A stretch of 53,162 nt of DNA, from the NCBI GenBank assembly GCA_009775365.1, contig VSPM01000011.1:1-53162 (forward strand), written 5' to 3'. Every line of letters starts with the position of its first letter. Within the stretch, counting starts at the first letter, position 1. Below are positions 1-6,689 of the stretch, piece by piece. The notes beneath the pieces were generated by a model. The model was not told where the DNA came from. It saw only the letters and a list, made by a program, of their open reading frames with translations, and ran no database searches. The stretch comes from Muribaculaceae bacterium (lineage in GTDB: Bacteria > Bacteroidota > Bacteroidia > Bacteroidales > Muribaculaceae). Made by a program: the position numbers and the translations under genes.

Positions 1-12
1 AACAATCTAATC

Positions 13-30
13 GTACTAATTGTGTACTAA
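13..30. repeat. Pair of GTACTAA direct repeats
   Basis: GTACTAA occurs at 13-19 and again at 24-30, 11 bp apart, about one helical turn. It lies in the AT-rich stretch 1-210, which has no convincing gene. It may belong to the control region of a leftward gene beyond the window edge. A chance repeat cannot be excluded. Confidence 0.4.
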
Positions 31-95
31 ATGCGAAAATAAGGGTAAATTAAGGCAAAAGCATAGAAATACTTTGCGATATAACTATTTGAAAA

Positions 96-131
96 TGAAT
101 GGCAATGAATGTATTTGAATGTCAGTGAATA
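96..131. repeat. Four helically phased TGAAT repeats (iteron-like)
   Basis: TGAAT occurs at 96-100, 106-110, 116-120 and 126-130, an exact 10-bp period; the first three continue as TGAATG. Four sites on one DNA face are typical of cooperative protein binding, as at iteron origins, partition sites or excisionase sites. The block lies beyond the 3' end of the leftward DUF3408-like gene. The role is inferred only. Confidence 0.6.
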
Positions 132-210
132 TATGGCAAAATACTAACCTCGCTTTGCCCCTCCATTACCCCTGTGGATGAATACCACCGCGCCCTGAAT
201 CACATAGATT

Positions 211-600
211 TCAGATTCTTAATTTCTCACCTGAGAGTTTGCGGTTGATAAGTTCGCGGTTATCGTCAAAGAACGCTTTAAGAATGTTGATGACGATATG
301 TGACGGTGCGAGATTCGGTACACCACTCACTCGTGCGAGTTTCTCCAGAGAGTCGCGAAGTTCGAGAGGAAGAAACACCGGTTTCTTCTCGCCGAGACTG
401 ACGATGCGGAAGTATTTTCGGGACAATTCCTCGAAATCGGCATCGACCTTTTTGGCACTGATGCGGGACTTCTTCGATTGTTCCACGGCGTCGGTCTGCT
501 CAGCCGTGATCGGTATATCCGAGTTGTTTCCGGTTGTCATGACCTCGGATGAGGTCTTGCGTTCGCTCTCAGAGTCACTTGGAGGAGCATCCTTCGGCAT
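211..600 (-). CDS. DUF3408-like conjugative-element protein
   Basis: A 129-residue protein with a Ser/Glu/Lys-rich, probably disordered first half (residues 1-50). The compact C-terminal half (about 60-125) carries KKPVFLPLELRDSLEKLA followed by a second helical segment. This resembles the DUF3408 domain found near the start of Bacteroides conjugative transposon transfer operons, which looks like a small DNA-binding fold. It starts 13 bp after the stop of the leftward gene at 614-1150, so the two are probably cotranscribed. No other transfer gene is visible, so this is either the edge of an integrated element or a remnant. Assignment is by sequence style and is moderate. Confidence 0.5.
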   Translation of the reverse strand: MPKDAPPSDSESERKTSSEVMTTGNNSDIPITAEQTDAVEQSKKSRISAKKVDADFEELSRKYFRIVSLGEKKPVFLPLELRDSLEKLARVSGVPNLAPSHIVINILKAFFDDNRELINRKLSGEKLRI

Positions 601-613
601 GACCTCCGGATTC

Positions 614-1150
614 TCATTCGCTTTGGTTCTCGATGGAGACTTTGCTTTTTTTCGGCGGTGTAACCGTTGTATCGGTACACTGGTGTCCCTGTTCCACCAT
701 ATTTTTCGGTTTTTGAGTTCCTGATGCCTTGGATTGCTGAGGCTCTGATTGGTCAGAGTCTCGATTGCCTGACTGATTAGTCAGCATGGTATTTTTGAAT
801 TTCTTGAATTCCTCGCCATGCTCGCGGATGAACTCTTCGAGGTTTACGGGTTCCCATCTGACGGAGCCGGGATTTAATATTAACCCGGGAAACGGAGAGG
901 TCTTGCTATGGTAGTCCCAAGGTATAGAATATTCCTTGATGACTGCCTCCTCTTTTTTGCGTCTTTCTGCTTCCGCTTTGGATTTTTCCGCTCCTTGTCG
1001 GAGAAATTTCTCGGCATCGAATTTATTGGCTCTTGATTCACTCTTGGGTGCAGACTGAGCCGCACCCGTCCGATTGACGTACTGACGCGCCTCGGACTCT
1101 GAGCCGATAATAGTAGGCTCGGCAAACCGGCCTGAAGTATTTTTATCCAT
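614..1150 (-). CDS. Charged hypothetical protein, conjugative-element associated
   Basis: A 178-residue protein I do not recognise. It has no signal peptide or membrane segment. Residues about 40-75 are a strongly charged Lys/Glu/Arg helix, likely a coiled coil. Residues about 75-120 contain an aromatic and proline-rich patch (IPWDYHSK, PGSVRWEP) that looks folded. The last 55 residues are Gln/Ser/Lys-rich and probably disordered. It is the first gene of a leftward pair with the DUF3408-like gene. The position suggests an accessory mobilisation protein, but no catalytic motif supports a specific role. Confidence 0.5.
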   Translation of the reverse strand: MDKNTSGRFAEPTIIGSESEARQYVNRTGAAQSAPKSESRANKFDAEKFLRQGAEKSKAEAERRKKEEAVIKEYSIPWDYHSKTSPFPGLILNPGSVRWEPVNLEEFIREHGEEFKKFKNTMLTNQSGNRDSDQSEPQQSKASGTQKPKNMVEQGHQCTDTTVTPPKKSKVSIENQSE

Positions 1151-1293
1151 ATATTACTGGGGATTTGTGGCCACTGAGAAAGAATCCCAGCGACCGGGTG
1201 AAGTGTTGAATTTGATAAACTGATGAATTGGAGTGCTATCTATGGCTATGTCGGCGTGTTATCCATTCATCATTGTTTCATCACTATTTTATG

Positions 1294-1367
1294 GGCAGTG
1301 AGAAGAAAATTTTGGCTATGGAAAAGAGAAATTGCTTTTCTCTCGGTGCCACTTTTTTCTCATTGCC
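1294..1367. repeat. Long imperfect inverted repeat, possible terminator
   Basis: The arm at 1294-1308 (starting GGCAGTGAGAAG) pairs with 1353-1367 (ending CTCATTGCC) over 15 positions with two G-T wobbles. The loop contains its own hairpin, GAAAAG at 1321-1326 with CTTTTC at 1335-1340. It ends one base before the left target duplication of the IS. Before the insertion it would have begun just after the stop codon of the leftward gene now at 2240-2911, so it may have been that gene's terminator. There is no clear poly-U run, so this is tentative. Confidence 0.4.
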
Positions 1368-1371
1368 TTTA

Positions 1372-2239
1372 GAGATTGTCTAAAAATTAGTGCGAAATAA
1401 TGTTATTAGGCATAACAAACCCTCAATCAGAGTGTTGAAGGAGAGAAGGCTAATATTACGCACGAAATCAATCTCTATCAGACACATCTGACCGAAGGTC
1501 AGTGGTCTTATATAAACAAAGAATTCCTTGAAAATGATAGACTCAAGAGAAAATATTCACTACAATCAGTTTTTGAAGCTATCCTCTACCTATTGGTCAG
1601 CGGTTGTCAATGGCGAAGGTTGCCTCACGACTATCCCGCGTGGAAAAGTGTCTATTATTACTACCATAAATGGAGACAAGAGGGTCGTGTCGAGCATTTC
1701 CTTGAGAAACTCGTCAGAAAGATACGTCGCAAACGCGGCCAGGCATCAAGTCCGAGTGTTGGCGCGATGGATGCCCAAAGTGTCAAATGGGGTAGCCGAC
1801 ATGGAGATAACGGATATGACGGCAACAAAAAAGTCAAGGGTGTCAAAAAGAATATCATCACCGACCGCAATGGCTTCATCCTTGCGAGGAAAGTATGTAA
1901 CGCCGGTATTCACGATTCAAGAATGGCTCATGATCTATGCGGACTGGCGGATGATGTATGGGAAGACCTGCGCAAGGTATTGTCCGACCGAGGGTATCGG
2001 GGAGACGTGGACAAAGACATTGAAAAAGACTTCGGCATCGAGCTTGAGGTATCCAATACCCCCAATGGAGTTAAGGGATTCCTGCCAAAGCCGCTCAGAT
2101 GGGTGGTTGAGAGGACTTTCGCATGGCTTTACTCTTGCCGCAGACTCGCCCGGAACTATGAGATACTGAATGAATCAGCGGAAGAAATGATTGATTTCGC
2201 TGCCATAAAATTTTTAATCAATAAAATTTAGACAATCTC
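1372..2239 (+). mobile_element. Complete IS5-family insertion sequence (IS1031-like)
   Basis: This is an 868-bp element bounded by perfect 13-bp inverted repeats: GAGATTGTCTAAA at 1372-1384 and its complement at 2227-2239. It is flanked by a 3-bp target duplication, TTA at 1369-1371 and at 2240-2242. A 3-bp TNA duplication and a single transposase of about 258 residues fit the IS1031 group of IS5. The transposase stop codon lies inside the right inverted repeat. The right TTA is also the complement of the stop codon of the neighbouring gene, so that gene is not disrupted. Perfect ends suggest a fairly recent insertion. Confidence 0.92.
1455..2231 (+). CDS. IS5-family transposase without an ATG start
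   Basis: The reading frame is open from 1416 to the TAG at 2229-2231. It encodes a DDE transposase with GCQWRRLP near the N terminus, MDAQSVK carrying the first Asp, DRGYRG carrying the second and ERTFAWL carrying the Glu. No in-frame ATG exists in the N-terminal region. The best start is ATT at 1455, which gives 258 residues, the normal IS5 length, and follows a strong ribosome-binding sequence (AAGGAGAGAAGG at 1438-1449) by five bases. Either ATT is a deliberately weak start, as known for E. coli infC, or an ATG mutated to ATT. An internal TTG at 1593 would lose about 46 residues. A rival frame at 1528-2169 is a shadow. Confidence 0.8.
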   Translation: MTHEINLYQTHLTEGQWSYINKEFLENDRLKRKYSLQSVFEAILYLLVSGCQWRRLPHDYPAWKSVYYYYHKWRQEGRVEHFLEKLVRKIRRKRGQASSPSVGAMDAQSVKWGSRHGDNGYDGNKKVKGVKKNIITDRNGFILARKVCNAGIHDSRMAHDLCGLADDVWEDLRKVLSDRGYRGDVDKDIEKDFGIELEVSNTPNGVKGFLPKPLRWVVERTFAWLYSCRRLARNYEILNESAEEMIDFAAIKFLINKI

Positions 2240-2911
2240 TTAGAATACATACCCGAGACCAATGCTGACACGGTATTCATGCATCCGCACATCCGTCTTA
2301 ATTATATCAAGCATTCCTATGGCACCTGTTACATCAACCCGGAAACAATCGATAATTATAGCTGCACGAATATCCCAAGCTACATCGAAACGACGCATTA
2401 GCTTCTCATACATATTTTCTTCAAATATCTCCGTTTGATCTTCATCAAACTTTGTGCGGGCAGACAACCCAATAATAGGTTCTGGCCCGGTTGACAGAAA
2501 CAGGCTACCTTTTTTGACAATATCAAATTTGTATCCCATCGTCAAAGGGATACGAAATCCTATTTTTCGCACTGGCGGGCCGTAAACATTTAACAGTTCT
2601 TCCGGAGAACTGTTTCCTATGGTAATATTTTCGTAGCGGTAGTTATCAATAAAGAACCGAGCACCGGGTTCAAAGAAGAAGTTGTTGCTAATAAGTAACA
2701 TATAATCTGTTCCGACACTGATGCCGCTTCCGGGCTTAAACATTTTGACTGAGCCGTTGTCAAGTTTCCATTTTCCCGGGATGGCGGCATCGTATGCTAC
2801 GGTTAAAGTCCAGTGGTTGCGGTCGGAAGGTAGAATCTCTCCGTCAAGGTTCTGCGCTTTGACGGATAAAAGAGAAAAAACGATTAAAAATGAGAGGATG
2901 ATTCGTTCCAT
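2240..2911 (-). CDS. Outer-membrane beta-barrel family protein
   Basis: A 223-residue protein with a cleavable signal peptide (residues 1-19, ending VKAQ). Alternating strands follow, with features of Bacteroidetes porin-like barrels: a GISVGTDY strand, FFFEPGARFF, PLTMGYKF and an aromatic C terminus (GLGYVF). This matches the general outer-membrane beta-barrel (PorT-like) family. The start overlaps the end of the upstream leftward gene by 28 bp, suggesting translational coupling. Its stop codon TAA is encoded by the TTA duplicated by the IS, so the protein is complete but now runs straight into the element. The ligand or partner is unknown. Confidence 0.65.
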   Translation of the reverse strand: MERIILSFLIVFSLLSVKAQNLDGEILPSDRNHWTLTVAYDAAIPGKWKLDNGSVKMFKPGSGISVGTDYMLLISNNFFFEPGARFFIDNYRYENITIGNSSPEELLNVYGPPVRKIGFRIPLTMGYKFDIVKKGSLFLSTGPEPIIGLSARTKFDEDQTEIFEENMYEKLMRRFDVAWDIRAAIIIDCFRVDVTGAIGMLDIIKTDVRMHEYRVSIGLGYVF

Positions 2912-3477
2912 AAGTTATTTAGTGATAATTCTCCGAAGCCGGAGGAAAATGTTTGAGTTTTATAAGATATGCAATCAAAAGCAACAAATATTGAACACTC
3001 CTCGGTTCCGAAAGTTGGTCCAAGGGAATCAGGCACACTGAAATTTGTTTTGATCGCTCCATTTACAAGCTGGTATATCCCTTCCTCCATTTCAGTCCAG
3101 CCTATCACACCTTCAGGATGGCAGAGCTGGTATGTGACCCCTTTAGGCAGGTTCTGTTTCTCGAAATGCACGTTCAGGATACCTTGAGTGGAATTTTTGC
3201 TTTCGGAGTTGATAATCTCGATTGATGTCGCTTCTGCTACAACCTCACCATTGGCTTGTATTGTAACCGGAGCCGTAACCCCGTCCATCACCTTGATGGC
3301 GCGGTCAAAGGTTATTCCGATTTCTTCGAGAGGATAGACAAACGGCTTGTCGGATTTGATAGTGTATGACACCGGCCACATTATCGGGGCAGTTGTGTCG
3401 GTATTCCCTGCATATAGGGCTTGCAAGCCTAATAGGGTACATACGATTGTGATGAGTGGTTTTGTTCTCATAGGCAT
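2884..3477 (-). CDS. Exported protein of unknown function
   Basis: A 197-residue protein with a signal peptide ending near residue 23 (LQALYAG). The mature part looks beta-rich and Ig-like, for example a stretch starting EEIGITFDRAIKVMDG that resembles the opening of bacterial Ig-like domains. I do not recognise a family with confidence. It is the first gene of a leftward pair; the beta-barrel gene starts inside its last codons. A partnership between this periplasmic or surface protein and the barrel is an inference. An ATG two codons further in (3471) is an alternative start. Confidence 0.6.
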   Translation of the reverse strand: MPMRTKPLITIVCTLLGLQALYAGNTDTTAPIMWPVSYTIKSDKPFVYPLEEIGITFDRAIKVMDGVTAPVTIQANGEVVAEATSIEIINSESKNSTQGILNVHFEKQNLPKGVTYQLCHPEGVIGWTEMEEGIYQLVNGAIKTNFSVPDSLGPTFGTEECSIFVAFDCISYKTQTFSSGFGELSLNNLWNESSSHF

Positions 3478-3720
3478 AAGTGTTCCATGTTTTAGTTTGA
3501 AGGTCCTCCTTCTTTATTTTCAGTATGTCCTGGAGAGGCTATGCCAATCCGAATGCAAATATATATATAAATCGCGAGATTTATGCACCGGCAGGATAAA
3601 GAAATGATGTTTCTTTAGAGGAAAGATACTTAAAAACCGCGATGTAAGCTCTATGTGCCGGTTTTTTCGTTAAATCTGCAAATGGATAGTCCTCGTACTG
3701 TCCACGATATTCTAATAATC

Positions 3721-3742
3721 TGCCCGTAAGGACTTATGGGCA
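3721..3742 (+). promoter_or_regulatory. Near-perfect palindrome just upstream of the zinc-ribbon gene
   Basis: TGCCCGTAAG at 3721-3730 pairs with CTTATGGGCA at 3733-3742 with one G-T wobble and a two-base centre. It ends 16 bp before the ATG at 3759. It could be an operator for a dimeric regulator or a leader hairpin hiding the ribosome-binding site. It has no following T run, so it is unlikely to be a terminator. Confidence 0.5.
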
Positions 3743-3758
3743 AAAAGTAAAAATAACA

Positions 3759-4028
3759 ATGGAAATGAAATTTTGTCAGAGCTGCGGTATGCCGCTCGCC
3801 AGTGGGGTTCTCGGCACAAATTCGGATGGCACGCCCAACGAGGATTACTGCATCTACTGCTACAAAGACGGTAAGTTCGTGCAAGATATGACAATGGAGC
3901 AGATGATTGACCACTGCGCACAGTTCACCGACGAGATAAACAAAAACTCTGGTCAGAATCTTACAGTCGAGCAGATGAAAGAGCAGATACGCCAATTCTT
4001 CCCGCTTCTCAAGCGTTGGAAAAATTGA
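3759..4028 (+). CDS. Putative zinc-ribbon domain protein
   Basis: An 89-residue cytosolic protein. The N terminus has CQSCGMPL and then CIYCYKDG about 20 residues later, a four-cysteine zinc ribbon. The helical C-terminal half (DMTMEQMIDHCAQF, NLTVEQMKEQI) is typical of the small 'putative zinc ribbon' family (Pfam PF12674 type). It opens the rightward redox/stress cluster. ATG 3765 (MKFCQSC) is an alternative start. The biochemical role of the family is not established. Confidence 0.75.
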   Translation: MEMKFCQSCGMPLASGVLGTNSDGTPNEDYCIYCYKDGKFVQDMTMEQMIDHCAQFTDEINKNSGQNLTVEQMKEQIRQFFPLLKRWKN

Positions 4029-4118
4029 ATAGTGAGATTATAAGCCGATATAAAGGTATGCAGCAATGGAAAGTCGCAAAGTAATCTTGGATTCCGTTGC
4101 GGCAGGGATATACGTCGG

Positions 4119-4289
4119 ATGTGGAATTTACCTTTGGTATCGTCTGTTGCTTTTCTTGCCGGAACGTGGCTATTCTTCGACATTAAGGAAGTATGGTTTA
4201 TCATATACGCCTCTGTCTATTTGATTATCGCATGGATGGTAATGGGGATAAGCAGATGTCTGAATAACAGAAATATTCAAAACAATTAA
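4119..4289 (+). CDS. Small two-helix membrane protein, 5' end uncertain
   Basis: A 56-residue ORF between the zinc-ribbon and tautomerase genes. It is very hydrophobic, with two likely membrane helices (about 7-20 and 26-44, including WFIIYASVYLIIAW) and a polar tail. It ends five bases before the tautomerase ATG, as expected in an operon. An ATG at 4066 in another frame reads a plausible beginning (MESRKVILDSVAAG) that runs through the same region and stops at about 4239. The real gene may therefore be about 70 residues long with a one- or two-base indel near 4150-4160. Function is unknown. Confidence 0.45.
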   Translation: MWNLPLVSSVAFLAGTWLFFDIKEVWFIIYASVYLIIAWMVMGISRCLNNRNIQNN

Positions 4290-4293
4290 TGGT

Positions 4294-4554
4294 ATGCCGT
4301 ATATATCAATAGAAATCGGGCAGTTGACCTCAGAACAGAAGAAACAGCTGATTGAACGCCTGACAGCAACCGCCTCTGAGATAACCCATATCCCGGAACA
4401 GTCCTTCACTGTCATCATCAAGGAATATGACTCTGATTATTCAATAGATTATGCGATAGAAGATAATGTAAACGTCCTAAAACAATGTCAAGTATATAAT
4501 TTGCCCTATGTATTGATTGACACTGAGTATGATGTCGATATTTCACTTCCATAA
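4294..4554 (+). CDS. 4-oxalocrotonate tautomerase-like protein
   Basis: An 86-residue protein starting MPYISIEIG. Removing Met exposes the catalytic Pro1 of the tautomerase superfamily, and the following LTSEQKKQLIERLTATASE helix and SFTVIIKEYD strand fit 4-oxalocrotonate tautomerases of about 62 residues. The last 30 residues do not match the usual glycine-rich ending and may be an extension or the result of sequence drift. Its neighbours are redox and quinone or aromatic-ring enzymes, so a role on a small keto/enol compound is plausible. The physiological substrate cannot be read from sequence. Confidence 0.7.
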   Translation: MPYISIEIGQLTSEQKKQLIERLTATASEITHIPEQSFTVIIKEYDSDYSIDYAIEDNVNVLKQCQVYNLPYVLIDTEYDVDISLP

Positions 4555-4568
4555 ATAGATTTCAGATT

Positions 4569-5167
4569 ATGAATGTAAAGGCAGAGTTGCAGCGATTTGC
4601 CGAAAACAGCGCAAACTTGCGTTTTAATGACGTAAATATTGAGCCTGAGATGATACAGGCTATCATGATAAACGAAGTTGTGCCCATTGATTATGACGAT
4701 GATTTCTATGGAAAACTCGATTCGGCATACATGTCGACTGCTATTCCACTGTTCCAAAAAGCCGGTATTGAAGTAAACAGCATTCATGATATATTGAACC
4801 TTGGCATTTATATTACAAACGCTGTCAAGACTCCTAAATCGGAATACGCTGTTTCAAAGGAGAGTATTGAAGAAAGTCTGCCGGCTCTTGAACGTGAAAT
4901 TCAATTGTTTCCCAATCTCAAGGTTATCATGCTGATGGGGGATGTTGCAAAAAAGCGTTCAACATTATCAGCAAGAAAGCATCCCGAAAAAATGCCGTCC
5001 CAAGTATATCTACCAACAAATTGCGCAATACCGAGATTTTCTATAAAGGGACACGTATCATGCCCTCTTACATTATGATAGGTCAGAACATTTTGATTGA
5101 AAAGTCAAAATTCGAGATGGCGTCGGAGGATATAGCAACGATGTATAAACTGATAAACCCAAAATGA
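4569..5167 (+). pseudogene. Uracil-DNA-glycosylase-family gene with a -1 frame break
   Basis: The first frame reads about 129 residues that look like the uracil-DNA glycosylase superfamily (IMINEVVP, LNLGIYITNAVKTPKSEY, LFPNLKVIMLMGDVAKK). It then leaves the family and stops at 5078. From the A-run at 4949-4954 the -1 frame continues the protein naturally (AFNIISKKA, LRNTEIFYKGTR, ILIEKSKFEM) to a TGA at 5165-5167, giving about 199 residues. The junction is A AAA AAG at 4949-4955, identical to the dnaX -1 slippery heptamer. One missing A, a sequencing error or real frameshifting would all explain it. The family call is moderate. Confidence 0.65.
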
Positions 5168-5254
5168 AGGACGGCAAGATTTATCCAAGAACCGGTGATA
5201 TACAAGGTTATGATGGTTAGAGGTGTGTGAGGCTGAAATCAAATATGTCTGCCT

Positions 5255-5542
5255 GTATGCCACACACATAAGCGTGCCTTTCTTATAGTCGTAGTCGCCG
5301 CAACCGTATTTCAGTCCTATGACCTCCTCGTCATCACGGAGAAAGATTCCATATATATCATAGTCATTCAAACTTTGGCGTATGGGGGAGACTTCTGCAT
5401 AGTCAATCACGCTGGCCAACGGATGCCAGTCAGTCTGTCCTGCCCACGAACTGTAGACAGACGGTCTGTTTACTTTTAGAATCTTGCTCATAACCAGATT
5501 ACCGTTGCGATTTACATACGCAAAGATACTAAAAGTATCCAT
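5255..5542 (-). pseudogene. AraC-family regulator remnant (N-terminal part only)
   Basis: A leftward ORF from ATG 5540-5542. Its residues about 18-97 resemble the cupin-like sensor half of Bacteroidetes AraC regulators (WHPLASVIDYAE, IYGIFLRD, LKYGCGDYDYKKGTL). The usual next motif, the double helix-turn-helix and the rest are missing. The ORF runs on to 5105 only as complement of the glycosylase gene. The protein would have no DNA-binding domain. It faces away from the monooxygenase/decarboxylase genes, the normal place for their regulator, so the operon has probably lost local control. Confidence 0.55.
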
Positions 5543-5625
5543 ATTAAGAGCACGCTCTTAGGGCAAATCAGTGAAATTGGTATGGATTGCCGTATATCGA
5601 ATACGCCTGTGTATATATTCCGGAG

Positions 5626-5633
5626 TAATTTTG
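5626..5633 (+). promoter_or_regulatory. Possible -7 promoter element
   Basis: TAATTTTG matches the Bacteroidetes -7 consensus TAnnTTTG. It lies between the divergent AraC remnant and the monooxygenase-decarboxylase genes, about 190 bp before the decarboxylase ATG. No good -33 TTG sits at the normal spacing, so the call is weak. Confidence 0.35.
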
Positions 5634-5655
5634 CATTACATAAAAATCAGATATA

Positions 5656-5825
5656 TGGATACGAAAATACTTCTCCTCGCAGGAGGCATACCGCAAGCAT
5701 ATCGCTTCGCCTCATTCCGGAAATACAAACAGGGGACGCTTCACATGGTCAAAAGCCTTGTGCTCGACGATGTGACGCCATTGAACCCTAATAATCAGAT
5801 AACAAACTTTATTCTTGAAAAATGA
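5656..5825 (+). pseudogene. Antibiotic-biosynthesis-monooxygenase (ABM) family remnant
   Basis: Two frames carry pieces of one small ABM or quinol-monooxygenase-like protein. One reads SSQEAYRKHIASPH (about 5674-5715). The other continues FRKYKQGTLHMVKSL to the stop at 5823-5825. The frames join by adding a single base in the short T run near 5714-5716, so a one-base deletion is likely. The 5' part of the family domain (about 50 residues) is absent. The remnant's TGA overlaps the next gene's ATG as ATGA, so the intact gene was translationally coupled to the decarboxylase-cupin gene. Confidence 0.55.
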
Positions 5826-6646
5826 ATCGTATAATAACCGCAATTGTATTTAGCATAATAACATTCGCATCTATTATGGCACAACAGAAAATAGTACAGA
5901 CAGCAGGCCGCCAGCAGCTTGGCGACTTTGCCCCGGAGTTCGCACACCTCAATGACGACATCCTCTTTGGCGAGGTATGGAGCCGAAACGACCTCCTTTC
6001 TCTGCGCGACCGTAGCCTCGTGACAATCACTTCGCTCATTTCGATGGGCATAACCGACAATTCGCTGAAATATCATCTCTCCACAGCGAAACAGAACGGC
6101 ATCTCCCGTACCGAGATAGCCGAGATTATCACTCATATTGCCTTCTATGCCGGCTGGCCCAAGGCATGGGCTGCGTTCAACCTCGCAAAAGAGGTGTGTA
6201 ACGACGACATCAAAGGGGACGATGCAAAAGCAGAGTTTGCACGCTCCATGATATTCCCTATCGGTGAACCCAACACGACATATGCCAAATATTTCTCAGG
6301 CAGCAGCTACCTTGCACCTATTTCAACAGAACAGATTCCGTTCTTCAATGTGACATTCGAGCCGGGCTGTCGTAACAACTGGCATATCCACAAGGCAGAA
6401 AGAGGGGGAGGGCAGATGCTCGTGGGCGTTGCCGGACGCGGCTGGTATCAGGAGGAAGGGAAACCGGCGGTTGAAATACTCCCCGGCACCGTAATCCACA
6501 TCCCCGCCAACACAAAGCATTGGCATGGAGCTGCAAAGGATGCCTGGTTCGCCCATCTCGCTTTTGAAGTGCCGGGAGAAAAATCGGAAAATGTATGGCT
6601 CGAACCGGTCAGCGATGAAGAATACAACATACTTGAATCACGATGA
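5822..6646 (+). CDS. Exported carboxymuconolactone decarboxylase-cupin fusion
   Basis: A 274-residue protein with a signal peptide (residues 1-20). Residues about 35-125 form a carboxymuconolactone decarboxylase/AhpD-like helical domain (LVTITSLISMG, EIAEIITHIAFYAGWP). Residues about 175-260 form a cupin with metal ligands in WHIHKAE (His188, His190, Glu193) and His233 in PANTKHWHG. Such fusions are common near flavodoxins and quinone or aldehyde enzymes. The decarboxylase half lacks the CxxC of peroxidatic AhpD, so a metal-dependent cupin reaction on a small organic compound is more likely. It is the first intact gene after the decayed monooxygenase. Confidence 0.8.
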   Translation: MNRIITAIVFSIITFASIMAQQKIVQTAGRQQLGDFAPEFAHLNDDILFGEVWSRNDLLSLRDRSLVTITSLISMGITDNSLKYHLSTAKQNGISRTEIAEIITHIAFYAGWPKAWAAFNLAKEVCNDDIKGDDAKAEFARSMIFPIGEPNTTYAKYFSGSSYLAPISTEQIPFFNVTFEPGCRNNWHIHKAERGGGQMLVGVAGRGWYQEEGKPAVEILPGTVIHIPANTKHWHGAAKDAWFAHLAFEVPGEKSENVWLEPVSDEEYNILESR

Positions 6647-6689
6647 GACCTCTATACTCGGTAAAACAATTATAAATTCGAATAAGCAA

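Noticed and set aside
239..724. 161-codon rightward ORF opposite the DUF3408-like gene
   Set aside because: It spans parts of two leftward genes with a normal operon gap and shows no domain or signal.
1528..2169. Second frame inside the IS, suggesting an IS5 frameshift pair
   Set aside because: The frame containing 1593-2231 alone holds all transposase motifs from residue 1 to the stop, so no frameshift is needed.
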